Program-made: the position numbers and the translations under genes
Notes under the pieces: generated by a model
What the model was told of the DNA's origin: nothing
Database searches by the model: none
Seen by the model: the letters and a program-made list of their open reading frames with translations, nothing else
From: JBAYVY01 sp041674345
GTDB taxonomy: Bacteria; Planctomycetota; Phycisphaerae; Phycisphaerales; Zrk34
Length of the DNA stretch: 10,299 nt
Direction: 5' to 3'
NCBI GenBank assembly: GCA_041674345.1
Contig: JBAYVY010000103.1
Coordinates: 1 to 10,299 of the forward strand
Shown: in pieces, positions 1 through 6,154 of the stretch
Position numbering within the stretch: the stretch's first letter is position 1
Layout of the letters: the number at the start of each line of letters is the position of its first letter

Positions 1-113
1 ACCGGCTCCGCTACGGCTGCGGGCTGCGCCCTTGCCTCCGCTGCGCCGGTCCCGGCGAACCACAACACGGGACACTTCTACTGAGTCCAAACAGGGGACA
101 TTTCTACTTGAGT
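1..113. mobile_element. Probable end of an insertion sequence (family not assigned)
   Basis: Two near-identical direct repeats, GGGACACTTCTACTGAGT (69-86) and GGGACATTTCTACTTGAGT (95-113), lie 26 bp apart. They follow a GC-rich stretch of short tandem-like CTCCGCTACGGCTGCG sequence. Closely spaced repeats containing GGGACA-TTCTAC resemble the ends of IS21/IS481-type elements as I remember them; this is recall, not a search. No transposase reading frame is visible in the window, so the element body would lie to the left. The second repeat contains the stop codon of the neighbouring FRG gene, which suggests insertion at the 3' end of that gene. It could also be an old solo end or a non-mobile repeat. 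Confidence 0.35.
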
Positions 114-727
114 TGCGACAGGGCGATTCCGGTACGAAACAGCGATCGCCTATTGATCGCCATTTCGTCCAAATCCACCAACGCTGTTTTTCGCTCGCTC
201 CACGGGATGTCTAACCGTACACACAAACTCTCGAAGCGACTTTCCAGCGAAGACTCCATTGAAATGATACGCATTGCGCATCCACGCTGTTCAACGGCGC
301 GGAGGTTATATCGAACCACCCGATTGGTATCGAGTACCTCAATACCTTCCATCTTTTTCAAATCTGCCACACCCCCATCAAGAACCCAAACGCTTGCATA
401 ATCAGGCGTTTTCCCCAAATCCAACTCACTCGGCTCAAATGCGAAATATGCGGCCACATAAGGCGACAATGTCCAATCCAAAATCAACGTCGGAAGCCCA
501 TGATGTCTCCCAAGAAACTCCCATTCTTCGGGTTCGTCCGGGTGGTCGTTGGTCAGGAGCCCGTAAGAGTTTCGACGAAACTCCGCGACCAATTGCGACG
601 CACGTTCGCTTCTCTCCTCGTCTCGCGGTGCTTTTCGCCAACGCTCCAATGAAGTCTCCAGCTTCATTGTTGCGTCAGGTTGACCTCGAAACCACATCCT
701 ATCTCGAATATCTTGCGACCATGTCAA
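104..727 (-). CDS. FRG-domain protein, remaining open part (TTG start)
   Basis: This 207-residue reading frame carries the hallmarks of the FRG domain, named for its conserved Phe-Arg-Gly: WFRGQ at residues 12-16, and GRHHGLPT (73-80) followed by LDWT (83-86) and a hydrophobic AAYFAF stretch. FRG proteins are often found in defence or accessory regions, but their biochemical role is largely unknown. The only start here is a TTG directly after an in-frame TAG, with no convincing ribosome binding site. The natural N-terminus lies upstream, across that TAG (see 728-793), so this is probably a disrupted gene. The stop codon (104-106) lies inside the second IS-like repeat, so the last few residues may come from the insertion. 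The gene runs in the same direction as leuC with a 54-bp gap from the restored start and could receive read-through from it. Confidence 0.75.
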   Translation of the reverse strand: MTWSQDIRDRMWFRGQPDATMKLETSLERWRKAPRDEERSERASQLVAEFRRNSYGLLTNDHPDEPEEWEFLGRHHGLPTLILDWTLSPYVAAYFAFEPSELDLGKTPDYASVWVLDGGVADLKKMEGIEVLDTNRVVRYNLRAVEQRGCAMRIISMESSLESRFESLCVRLDIPWSERKTALVDLDEMAINRRSLFRTGIALSQLK

Positions 728-793
728 CTACTGGCGCGCAATTCGACGCTTGAAGTCCGCCCAATCTTTCAATTGCTCTGACTTTATGGCCAT
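728..793 (-). pseudogene. Detached N-terminal part of the FRG gene, ended by TAG
   Basis: Reading leftward from an ATG at 793-791, 21 codons run in the same frame as the FRG reading frame and end at a TAG (730-728) immediately before its TTG. The peptide begins MAIKSEQLKDW and continues ADFKRRIAR. A W-x-DF-x-x-x-I pattern about 20-30 residues before WxFRGQ is what the FRG family normally shows, so this is the true start of the gene. An in-frame TGA directly precedes the ATG, which fixes the start, and a GGGG stretch lies just upstream as a weak ribosome binding site. The restored protein would be 229 residues with one amber codon at position 22. Confidence 0.6.
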
Positions 794-847
794 TCAAGCC
801 CCAACGACGCTAACCACCACTCGCCCCGATGAAGCACTCAACTCGTA

Positions 848-2278
848 TCATACCAACCCCGCGGAGCCGGTGGCGATGGGTTGCGTCACGTATTCGCGCG
901 GGTCGGTGATTTTGCCGCGCAGCGCAGAGGCGGCGACGGTGAGGGGGCTGGCGAGATAGACGCCGGCTTCCTTGTGGCCCATGCGACCGGGGAAGTTGCG
1001 GTTGGTCGTGCTGATGCAAACCATCGGCTCGTTCAATCGACCGAACGTATCCTTCGGCCCGCCCAGACATGCGGCACAACTCGCGGCCCCGACGTTGCAA
1101 CCGGCGTCGAGCAATACTTGCTCGATGGATTTGCTGTCGGGGGGGGATGCTAAGCCGCGAGCGGCTTGGCCCAGGGGCAGGCCGTGGATGTTCAATCGCT
1201 TCATGTCGGCATGCACTTCGGTGGAACCGGGCACGACGAACGTCGGCACCTTCACCTTGTTGCCGTTGAGAATCGCGGCGCTGAAGATCATGTCGGTGAT
1301 CTTGCCGCCGGTGCACGAACCGATGTAGGCGCGGTCGATTTTGACATCGGCGCAATTGCGGGCGGTGTCTTTGTTGTCGGGGCTGTGCGGCTTGGCGACC
1401 ATCGGCTCCATCGTGCCGAGGTTCCAGGCGAATTCGTAATCGTATTTCGCGCCGCTCTGTTCCTTGACGACTTCCCAGTCGGGGCGCGTGGAACGGGCGC
1501 GAACGTAAGCGATGGTTTTTTCATCGACATCGCAGATGCCGTTCTTTCCGCCGGCTTCGATCGCCATGTTGGTCAGCGTCATGCGGTCTTCGAGCGTCAG
1601 CGAGGCGACGCCTTCGCCGGTGAAATACATGCTTTTGTAGGTCGCGCCGCTGACGCTGATCTGACCGATCACGGCAAGGATCAAATCCTTCGCCGTGAGA
1701 TACGGCGGAATCTCGCCGTGAAAAGTGAACTTCATGGTGGGCGGGACTTTGAGCCAGGTTTTGCCGGTGCCGAGTGTGAATGCCGCATCGGAATTGCCGA
1801 CGCCTGTGGCGAACTGGCCGAACGCGCCGGCGGTGCAGGTGTGGCTGTCGGTGCCGAGCAGAATCTCGCCGGGACGCAGGTGGCCCTCTTCGGGAAGCGC
1901 CTTGTGACACACGCCCTTGTATTTGGTATTCCGGGGGTCACGATACGGACTGGGCATGCCGGGGGTCATGCTCACGAAGTCGGGGTCGTAGTAATACTTC
2001 AGCCCCTGCTCCTTCACGAAGTCGCGGAGGATTTGGATATTGCGATGGCAGATTTCATCGGCGGTGAAGATGTAGTGATCGGGAATGATGACCACGCGGT
2101 CGGCGTCCCAGACCTTGGCGTGTTCGCCGAACTCGCGTTTGAAGATGCCGATGGTGCCCGGCCCGCAGACATCGTGGGTCATCAGGACATCGACATCGAC
2201 CCAGATGTTATCGCCGGGATCGACGCGCGATTTACCGGCATGACGTGCGAGAATCTGTTCGGTCATGGTCATGCCCAT
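848..2278 (-). CDS. leuC: 3-isopropylmalate dehydratase large subunit (homoaconitase-type LeuC)
   Basis: Aconitase-superfamily enzyme of 476 residues. With a LeuD small subunit, this family interconverts 2- and 3-isopropylmalate in leucine biosynthesis, in the cytoplasm, using a [4Fe-4S] cluster. Visible signatures are DSHTC (144-148), GSCTGGK with Cys322, and CAACLGG with Cys401 and Cys404, the three expected cluster ligands; TTNRNFPGRMG (424-434) is also typical. The start at 2278 is chosen because AGGAG lies 8 nt upstream. The frame stays open further upstream but that part is low-complexity intergenic sequence. Residues 367-382 look like an extra 16-residue stretch between NIHG and KSIEQVLLDAGC, encoded by palindromic repeat DNA. 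No small subunit (leuD) is adjacent. A homoaconitase or other aconitase-like hydro-lyase role cannot be excluded. Confidence 0.88.
   Translation of the reverse strand: MGMTMTEQILARHAGKSRVDPGDNIWVDVDVLMTHDVCGPGTIGIFKREFGEHAKVWDADRVVIIPDHYIFTADEICHRNIQILRDFVKEQGLKYYYDPDFVSMTPGMPSPYRDPRNTKYKGVCHKALPEEGHLRPGEILLGTDSHTCTAGAFGQFATGVGNSDAAFTLGTGKTWLKVPPTMKFTFHGEIPPYLTAKDLILAVIGQISVSGATYKSMYFTGEGVASLTLEDRMTLTNMAIEAGGKNGICDVDEKTIAYVRARSTRPDWEVVKEQSGAKYDYEFAWNLGTMEPMVAKPHSPDNKDTARNCADVKIDRAYIGSCTGGKITDMIFSAAILNGNKVKVPTFVVPGSTEVHADMKRLNIHGLPLGQAARGLASPPDSKSIEQVLLDAGCNVGAASCAACLGGPKDTFGRLNEPMVCISTTNRNFPGRMGHKEAGVYLASPLTVAASALRGKITDPREYVTQPIATGSAGLV
1133..1180. repeat. 48-bp in-frame insertion in leuC carrying a palindrome
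   Basis: The segment encodes residues LPLGQAARGLASPPDS (367-382) on the minus strand, between two stretches that normally follow each other in this LeuC family. It contains the perfect inverted repeat AAGCCGC-GA-GCGGCTT (1152-1167) and a run of eight G (1139-1146). The same palindrome core occurs outside genes at 6292-6305. An exact multiple of three bases keeps the gene open. That it is an insertion is inferred from remembered family alignments. Confidence 0.5.
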
Positions 2279-2315
2279 GAGCGTTACTCCTGCGGGAAAA
2301 AAGGACGAAACAGCC

Positions 2316-2345
2316 GTCGCCGCAGAGGGCGACAAGGCGGGGTAT
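2316..2345 (-). promoter_or_regulatory. Possible leuC promoter and leader hairpin
   Basis: On the minus strand a TACAAT (2340-2345 region) could be a -10 box; the -35 match is poor. In the leader that follows, GTCGCC-CTCTGC-GGCGAC forms a perfect 6-bp stem (2316-2333). It is followed by a weaker GACG/CGTC pairing next to a run of six T before the AGGAG of leuC. No leader peptide with leucine codons was seen, so attenuation is only a possibility. Confidence 0.25.
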
Positions 2346-2435
2346 TGTAGCGATGACAGGGGTTGGGGACTAGGGGCCGCGGTGGACGGAGGCGGCGGCT
2401 CGTGGGAGGATAAAACAAAGACCGGAGGTACACCG

Positions 2436-3131
2436 ATGGGACTGGATGTATTGGTCATGCCGATCTGGAAGTTCAAGGCGGGGGACTTGTCGTTACCGGT
2501 GCAAAAATTGGAGACGGATGTATTCGTGATCGGTCTGGACGGCACATTGCAAAAAATCGACAATCGCCCACCGGGTGTCGTCAGGCGATGGAAAGCCCGG
2601 TTGTCGGTGAAAAAACTTCGCCGGGAAATTGAACGTGAACTTGGTCACGCGGTGGAATGGAATGACGCCGGCGATGTTGTTTACCGCGAGCAAGCCCCCT
2701 GCGGTTTTGAGGGATTGCGCGCTTACGCCAAGTGGCTGGACCACCGCGATCTGCTTCCGACATTCGGCCCGCCGCCGCAAGACAATTACTACAAGCACCC
2801 GGCGATGCTGGCGAAGGAGGGCCGGCCCCTTACCTATCCGCAACTGGTCAACCATTCGTGTCACAGTGGATATCTGCTTCCGATTGAACTCGAACGGGTC
2901 GTGTATGTCGAACCGCACAAAATCCACGCATGGACATTCAAACATTCCGTCGGTTCCTCACCGCGACTGCATGAAGAATTGCGACGGTTATCAGGTGTCC
3001 TGGGCATTGAGGGCGGATATGTGTGGCAAAATGATGACCCGCTCGCCGCGATCAAAACGGCTTGTACGCAGCTTTACGAAATCACCCGGATCAGTTGCGA
3101 AAAGAATCTTCCGGTCGTTTTCTACGGTTGA
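2436..3131 (+). CDS. Hypothetical protein, unrecognised family
   Basis: A 231-residue soluble protein without signal peptide or membrane segment. The start is set by GGAGGT (2424-2429), six bases before the ATG. It opens with MGLDVLVMPIWKF. A central HSCHSGYLLPIEL stretch (about residues 141-153) and a later VGSSPRLHEELRRL stretch look conserved. Both remind me of small uncharacterised bacterial proteins in which a His/Ser/Gly-rich turn precedes YxxPI and a GSS-x-RL helix follows, but I cannot assign a named domain or function. It diverges from leuC across about 157 bp. Its last 10 bases overlap the 3' end of the histidine kinase gene on the other strand, so both transcripts run into each other. 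Base composition is like its neighbours. Confidence 0.8.
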   Translation: MGLDVLVMPIWKFKAGDLSLPVQKLETDVFVIGLDGTLQKIDNRPPGVVRRWKARLSVKKLRREIERELGHAVEWNDAGDVVYREQAPCGFEGLRAYAKWLDHRDLLPTFGPPPQDNYYKHPAMLAKEGRPLTYPQLVNHSCHSGYLLPIELERVVYVEPHKIHAWTFKHSVGSSPRLHEELRRLSGVLGIEGGYVWQNDDPLAAIKTACTQLYEITRISCEKNLPVVFYG

Positions 3132-4015
3132 CGCGACGGCCCCCTCACCAGAGCACCGGAGACTGAAGCCGGTAACGCGATCACAAAGTCGCTGCCTTTG
3201 CCGACTTCGGTATGCAGCGACAACGTTCCGCCGTGTTCCTCGGCGATGCGTCGGCTGACGGCGAGTCCCAGTCCTGTGCCGCCCTTTTTCGTCGAGAAAT
3301 ACGGCTCAAAAACGCGATGCGCCTTTTCCGCCGCGATACCGGGGCCGGTGTCGATGATGTGAATTTCGACGGCATCACCCCGCCGGTCGGTTCGCACGAA
3401 CAGGTCGCGCGCCCCGCCGTGCGGCGACTGGTCGTAACGGGCCTGTACCATGGCCTGCGTGGCGTTGATGAGCAGATTGAGCATCGCTTGTTTGAGCAAC
3501 GTGGCGTCGGCGTTGACCGGGGGCAGCGCCGGGTCGAGTTGTGTGCGCAGCATCACGCCGGACTGCTCGGCCTGGGGCGAATAGAAATCCGCCACCTGAT
3601 CGATCATCTCGTTCAGCGACACCGGCTGGCAATCCAGCTTGATCCGCCCGGCATACTTGAGGAAGTCTTCGAGGATGTCGCGCAACCGTTCGGCCTCGGC
3701 GGTCACGGCGTCCATGCGCCGGCGAATGCGACCGGCCTGCGGCTCGGCCAGTTCCATGTCGTTCAGCGATTCGCGCAGCAGTTGGAGGTTCAGGCCGATG
3801 GTCGATAGCGGGTTTTTGATTTCGTGCGCCAACCCGCCGGTGAGCGTGCCGAGTTCGGCCAGTCGCTCGGCCCCGCGCGCCCGCTGCTCAAGCCGACGGA
3901 CACGCCGCTCGGTGCGCCGGCGAACAAGCATCGCCAGCGGAATGATCGCCGCGATGCCGATGCTGACACCGATCAATAGCCAGTGCAAGGTGTTCACGAA
4001 GGCATGATACCCCAA
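3122..4015 (-). CDS. Membrane-anchored sensor histidine kinase
   Basis: A 297-residue kinase that would autophosphorylate a histidine and pass the phosphate to a response regulator. One N-terminal membrane helix (about residues 12-31) leads through an Arg-rich linker into the dimerisation/phosphoacceptor domain, with His64 in LAHEIKNPL. The ATP-binding domain shows the N box around Asn184 (LLINATQAM), the G1 box DTGPGI (222-227), the F box FEPYFSTK and the G2 box GTGLGLA (246-252). No periplasmic sensor, PAS or HAMP domain is visible, so the input is unknown. The start is a TTG at 4015 without a clear ribosome binding site; a GTG seven codons in (V7) is the alternative. An upstream in-frame TAA limits further extension. 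No response regulator is in the window. It follows csp by 83 bp on the same strand and may be co-transcribed. Confidence 0.9.
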   Translation of the reverse strand: MGYHAFVNTLHWLLIGVSIGIAAIIPLAMLVRRRTERRVRRLEQRARGAERLAELGTLTGGLAHEIKNPLSTIGLNLQLLRESLNDMELAEPQAGRIRRRMDAVTAEAERLRDILEDFLKYAGRIKLDCQPVSLNEMIDQVADFYSPQAEQSGVMLRTQLDPALPPVNADATLLKQAMLNLLINATQAMVQARYDQSPHGGARDLFVRTDRRGDAVEIHIIDTGPGIAAEKAHRVFEPYFSTKKGGTGLGLAVSRRIAEEHGGTLSLHTEVGKGSDFVIALPASVSGALVRGPSRQP

Positions 4016-4020
4016 AGCCG

Positions 4021-4038
4021 GTGGGACTTAAGTCCGAC
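4021..4038. repeat. 18-bp palindrome at the kinase start
   Basis: GTGGGACTTAAGTCCGAC is a palindrome with a perfect 12-bp core (GGACTTAAGTCC, 4024-4035) and one mismatched pair outside it. It ends five bases before the TTG start of the kinase. It could be an operator, a hairpin covering the start, or a dispersed intergenic repeat. Confidence 0.45.
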
Positions 4039-4098
4039 GGACGGGACAGGCGCGCACCGCGAGTGGGATGGAACATTGGAACAAGCGGTAAGTGGGCA

Positions 4099-4380
4099 TC
4101 AGGCGTTGGTGGACGCTTGCGAAGTATTGACTTCGACCCCTGAAGTGACCCCTGAATGGTCGCCGCCCGCTTTGACGATCAGGCGTTGCACCGTGCGGGC
4201 CTGCCAGCCCTTTTCCCCCTGGACCAGATCGTAATCGACTTCCTCGCCGTCTTTGAGCAGACGGAAGCCGTCGGTCTGGATATGGGAGTAATGCACGAAC
4301 ACGTCCTGGCCGTCAGGTCCGACGATAAAGCCAAAGCCCTTCTTCGGATCGAACCACTTTACCTGACCACGAATGGCCAT
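4099..4380 (-). CDS. csp: Cold-shock domain protein with C-terminal extension
   Basis: A 93-residue single-stranded nucleic acid-binding protein of the CspA family, acting as an RNA chaperone in the cytoplasm. The cold-shock domain fills residues 1 to about 70: GQVKWFDPKKGFGFI includes the RNP1 motif KGFGFI (14-19), and VFVHY (27-31) is RNP2. The usual family length is 65-70, so about 20 residues of Gly/Ser/Thr-rich tail (GVTSGVEVNTSQ) are extra. The start at 4380 is chosen because GGAGGA lies seven bases upstream; a GTG at 4395 overlaps that site and is unlikely. The long upstream region (4381-4514) is in keeping with the structured leaders of cold-shock mRNAs. The kinase gene follows on the same strand. 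Confidence 0.93.
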   Translation of the reverse strand: MAIRGQVKWFDPKKGFGFIVGPDGQDVFVHYSHIQTDGFRLLKDGEEVDYDLVQGEKGWQARTVQRLIVKAGGDHSGVTSGVEVNTSQASTNA

Positions 4381-4405
4381 AACACAGTCCTCCACAGAAT
4401 GTGGG

Positions 4406-4547
4406 CCGCACCGAAATGCGGATCCCCCTAACTGAAACCATCAGGCCCGTTGTTGACGATTTGCCGGACCTGTAACGTACTCCCATTGCACGCGGCTGCC
4501 GGAGGATATGTCAAACCGGCGATATGAACCGCATGGCGGCATCCTCC
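4406..4547 (-). promoter_or_regulatory. Possible csp promoter and structured leader
   Basis: On the minus strand a perfect TTGACA (4509-4514) stands 18 bases from TGCAAT (4485-4490), giving a leader of about 100 nt before csp. The leader holds a small hairpin CCGCA-TTTCGG-TGCGG (4406-4421), close to the ribosome binding site. An inverted pair GGAGGAT (4501-4507) and ATCCTCC (4541-4547) flanks the -35 side. The -10 box matches only four of six bases, so the promoter is tentative. Confidence 0.35.
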
Positions 4548-4703
4548 AATATACCCCCCGCTCCGCAAGTTAGCCAGCGATTTTTTCGCCATCCTGTTAT
4601 TTTTCGACAATTCGCTCCCCAATCCCCTTCCCGGTCAAAAAACATCGTTCAGGCCTATCAACCGGCCACGGATGCCACCCGACAGGCGGGTTTCAACCCG
4701 CAG

Positions 4704-4818
4704 GGCAAACGCAAGTAGCGTGATGGAGGATTCGAGTTTGCGGTTTTCAGGCTTTAACCGCAAACCGCAAACGGCAAACCGTAAACTCACCTGTTTCAAT
4801 ACGCTACTTGCGTTCGCT
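4704..4818. repeat. 115-bp imperfect palindrome with heptamer core
   Basis: The outer arms contain the perfect inverted 14-mer AACGCAAGTAGCGT (4708-4721) and ACGCTACTTGCGTT (4801-4814). Further in, GAGTTTGCGGTTT (from 4734) pairs with AAACCGTAAACTC with one mismatch. The centre has GCGGTT (4740-4745) pairing with AACCGC (4756-4761). The right half carries a tandem heptamer, AACCGCA, AACCGCA, AACGGCA, AACCGTA (4756-4783). Neither strand encodes a convincing protein. It lies between divergent genes and looks like a dispersed hairpin element. The sequence from 4819 to 4976 holds only a short inverted repeat, GTCATCC-T-GGATGAC (4916-4930). Confidence 0.75.
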
Positions 4819-4976
4819 CTGGTTCCAACCCGTGATACGACATCCGGGCAAAGCACGGCCTTGCATGACAGCTTAAAATCGGGATGCTTGGGTGCATCAT
4901 TCAACGGGCCGCGGTGTCATCCTGGATGACGCTACATCAATTTCATCACACCCCGCACACGTTCACGGATCAAACC

Positions 4977-5788
4977 ATGAAGGACACCGCCACCGCCACC
5001 GACGCGGCTTTGCTGGACCGCTACATCGCCGACGCCATGCGGTCGGCTATGAACTGAATGAAGTCGGCGAGCTGTCACTGACCGCCGAGCAATTCCAGCG
5101 GATCAGCGACAACCTGCCCGCGTGGTTTCGCCAACACCTCGAACCGCGGGTCCGGCAATCAATCAACGCCGGTCGGCCCGTGCTGGCGGTGTCGGATTTT
5201 GGTTTCGTCATCACCGGCTACGACAGCGCGACCGATCAACCGCCGATCTGGGGCCGATGCGCCCGCACGACCACCGGCGAAATCAGCCGCTGCGCCGACT
5301 GGCCGTGGGGCATCATCGTGTTGGGCGAACCAACGGATGCGATGGATGCCGGCGCAGCCGATATCGCCGCGTTGCGATACGCCCTGTCGTTGATCCGCGA
5401 TCAGGCCGGGCCGTTCGAGCCGCAGTGGCGCGATCGCCGCTTCACCGGCCAAAAGGCGTTCGCCGCGTGGGCGGCCCTGCTGCGCAACATGAATGAGCCG
5501 GTCGAAGATCGCCATCACGCCAACATGCGGGTTCGACTCATCGAACAGCGCACCGCCGCCGTCGCTTACCTCCGCGACGTCGCATCACGGCAGCCCAACC
5601 GGACCGCCGATGCCCTGCGACAGGCGGCGATGAAATACGAAAACGTCATCGACCAACTCAACGCCATGAATACCGACGGTTTGTCCGAACGCATCGAAGC
5701 TCGACGCGCGCTGGCCGACGAGATTGACCGCATCGCCGCGATCGAACTCCAGGCCGCTCAACTCATGGAAAAGGCGATCACTCAATGA
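4977..5788 (+). CDS. Unrecognised protein, apparently frameshifted near its N-terminus
   Basis: From about 5038 to 5788 one open frame encodes some 249 residues of normal-looking protein, beginning AVGYELNEVGELSL. Visible stretches are INAGRPVLAVSDFGFVITGYD, then WPWGIIVLGEP, FTGQKAFAAWAALL and an Ala/Glu-rich helical C-terminal third. The order and spacing faintly recall large bacterial proteins related to BtrH/C39-like folds, but the Cys-containing N-terminal part is absent and I do not assign a function. The frame has no credible start: further upstream it reads as a His/Arg-rich stretch from a weak GTG at 4892. An ATG at 4977 in another frame gives MKDTATATDAALLDRYIADAM and stops at 5055-5057. 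Losing one G from an ancestral ATGGCG near 5037 would join the two into a protein of about 270 residues. Decay or a sequencing error is likely. Confidence 0.55.
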
Positions 5789-5911
5789 CCGCGACTCTGA
5801 CACTGACCGGCATCGGCGATGAAGTCAACGACGCCCGCCTGTTCCATCAGCCGCTGGGAGCATGACGGCTGGCGCACCTGTTTCAAGCGAGGCCGTCCAC
5901 CAGATGATTGA
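5785..5911 (+). pseudogene. Small reading frame coupled to the previous gene, apparently frameshifted
   Basis: ATGA at 5785-5788 overlaps the stop of the previous gene, a classic arrangement for translational coupling. The frame reads MTATLTLTGIGDEVND and on to a TGA at 5863-5865 after 26 residues. In the next frame an uninterrupted, protein-like RWEHDGWRTCFKRGRPPDD runs to a TGA at 5909-5911. One base gained or lost near 5845-5852 would join them into a protein of roughly 42 residues. The family is not recognised. A genuine 26-residue product or chance coding are the alternatives. Confidence 0.3.
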
Positions 5912-5982
5912 ACAACCCGAATTCGGGATAAATGAATATCCCGAAAAAAGTCACCCAAGTCGGCTTGCGATTTGGGGGGTCC

Positions 5983-6021
5983 GTCGATGACTTTGTTTTC
6001 AGTGAAAACAAAGTCATCGAC
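5983..6021. repeat. Perfect 18-bp inverted repeat, 3-base loop
   Basis: GTCGATGACTTTGTTTTC (5983-6000), loop AGT, then its exact reverse complement (6004-6021). The stem is AT-rich in its inner half and has no T run after it on either strand, so it is not a standard Rho-independent terminator. A tight perfect hairpin of this length is very unlikely by chance. Confidence 0.9.
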
Positions 6022-6091
6022 ACCCGCATTTCATTCGGAAAATACCGGTGAAAATGCGAATTGGGCCGGGCGGAGAACGCCGGCTGAAACG

Positions 6092-6108
6092 AGCCGGGCG
6101 GCTTCGCG
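6092..6108. repeat. AGCCG-GG-CGGCT palindrome copy
   Basis: AGCCGGGCGGCTTCGCG matches the ends and right flank of the copy at 6292-6310 but has a shorter centre. It sits within the hairpin-rich gap. Confidence 0.4.
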
Positions 6109-6154
6109 GGAGGCGGATTTGGCGTGCTGATCCCGAACTCGGGTTAACATGAAG

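Larger units (their letters stand above)
5914..6145. repeat. Hairpin-rich segment bounded by inverted 16-mers (MITE-like)
   Basis: AACCCGAATTCGGGAT (5914-5929) returns inverted, with one mismatch, at 6130-6145. AAC stands directly outside both ends and could be a 3-bp target duplication. Each boundary is itself a palindrome (CCCGAATTCGGG, 5916-5927), and the left one also pairs as TTCGGGATA-N6-TATCCCGAA (5922-5945). Inside lie a perfect 18-bp hairpin (5983-6021), a second hairpin with CGCATTTCA and TGAAAATGCG arms (6025-6058), and CCGGCT-N6-AGCCGG (6080-6097). There is no coding frame. This fits a small non-autonomous mobile element or a structured RNA, but copy number is unknown. Confidence 0.4.

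Noticed and set aside
1166..2350. Long open frame on the plus strand opposite leuC (394 codons)
   Set aside because: It is the mirror of leuC in GC-rich DNA; it has no family features and is Gly/Ala/Val/Asp-rich as such shadows are.
4428..4622. 64-codon minus-strand frame upstream of csp, including a GGAGG-spaced short ATG frame
   Set aside because: Overlaps the likely csp promoter/leader, no family features; chance is more likely.
4756..4783. CRISPR-like array
   Set aside because: Repeats are only 7 bp and directly adjacent, with no spacers and no cas genes.
5916..5945. TTCGGGATA-N6-TATCCCGAA followed by a run of A as a terminator
   Set aside because: A run of A rather than T follows on the plus strand and no T run follows on the minus strand, so it is treated as part of the repeat segment.
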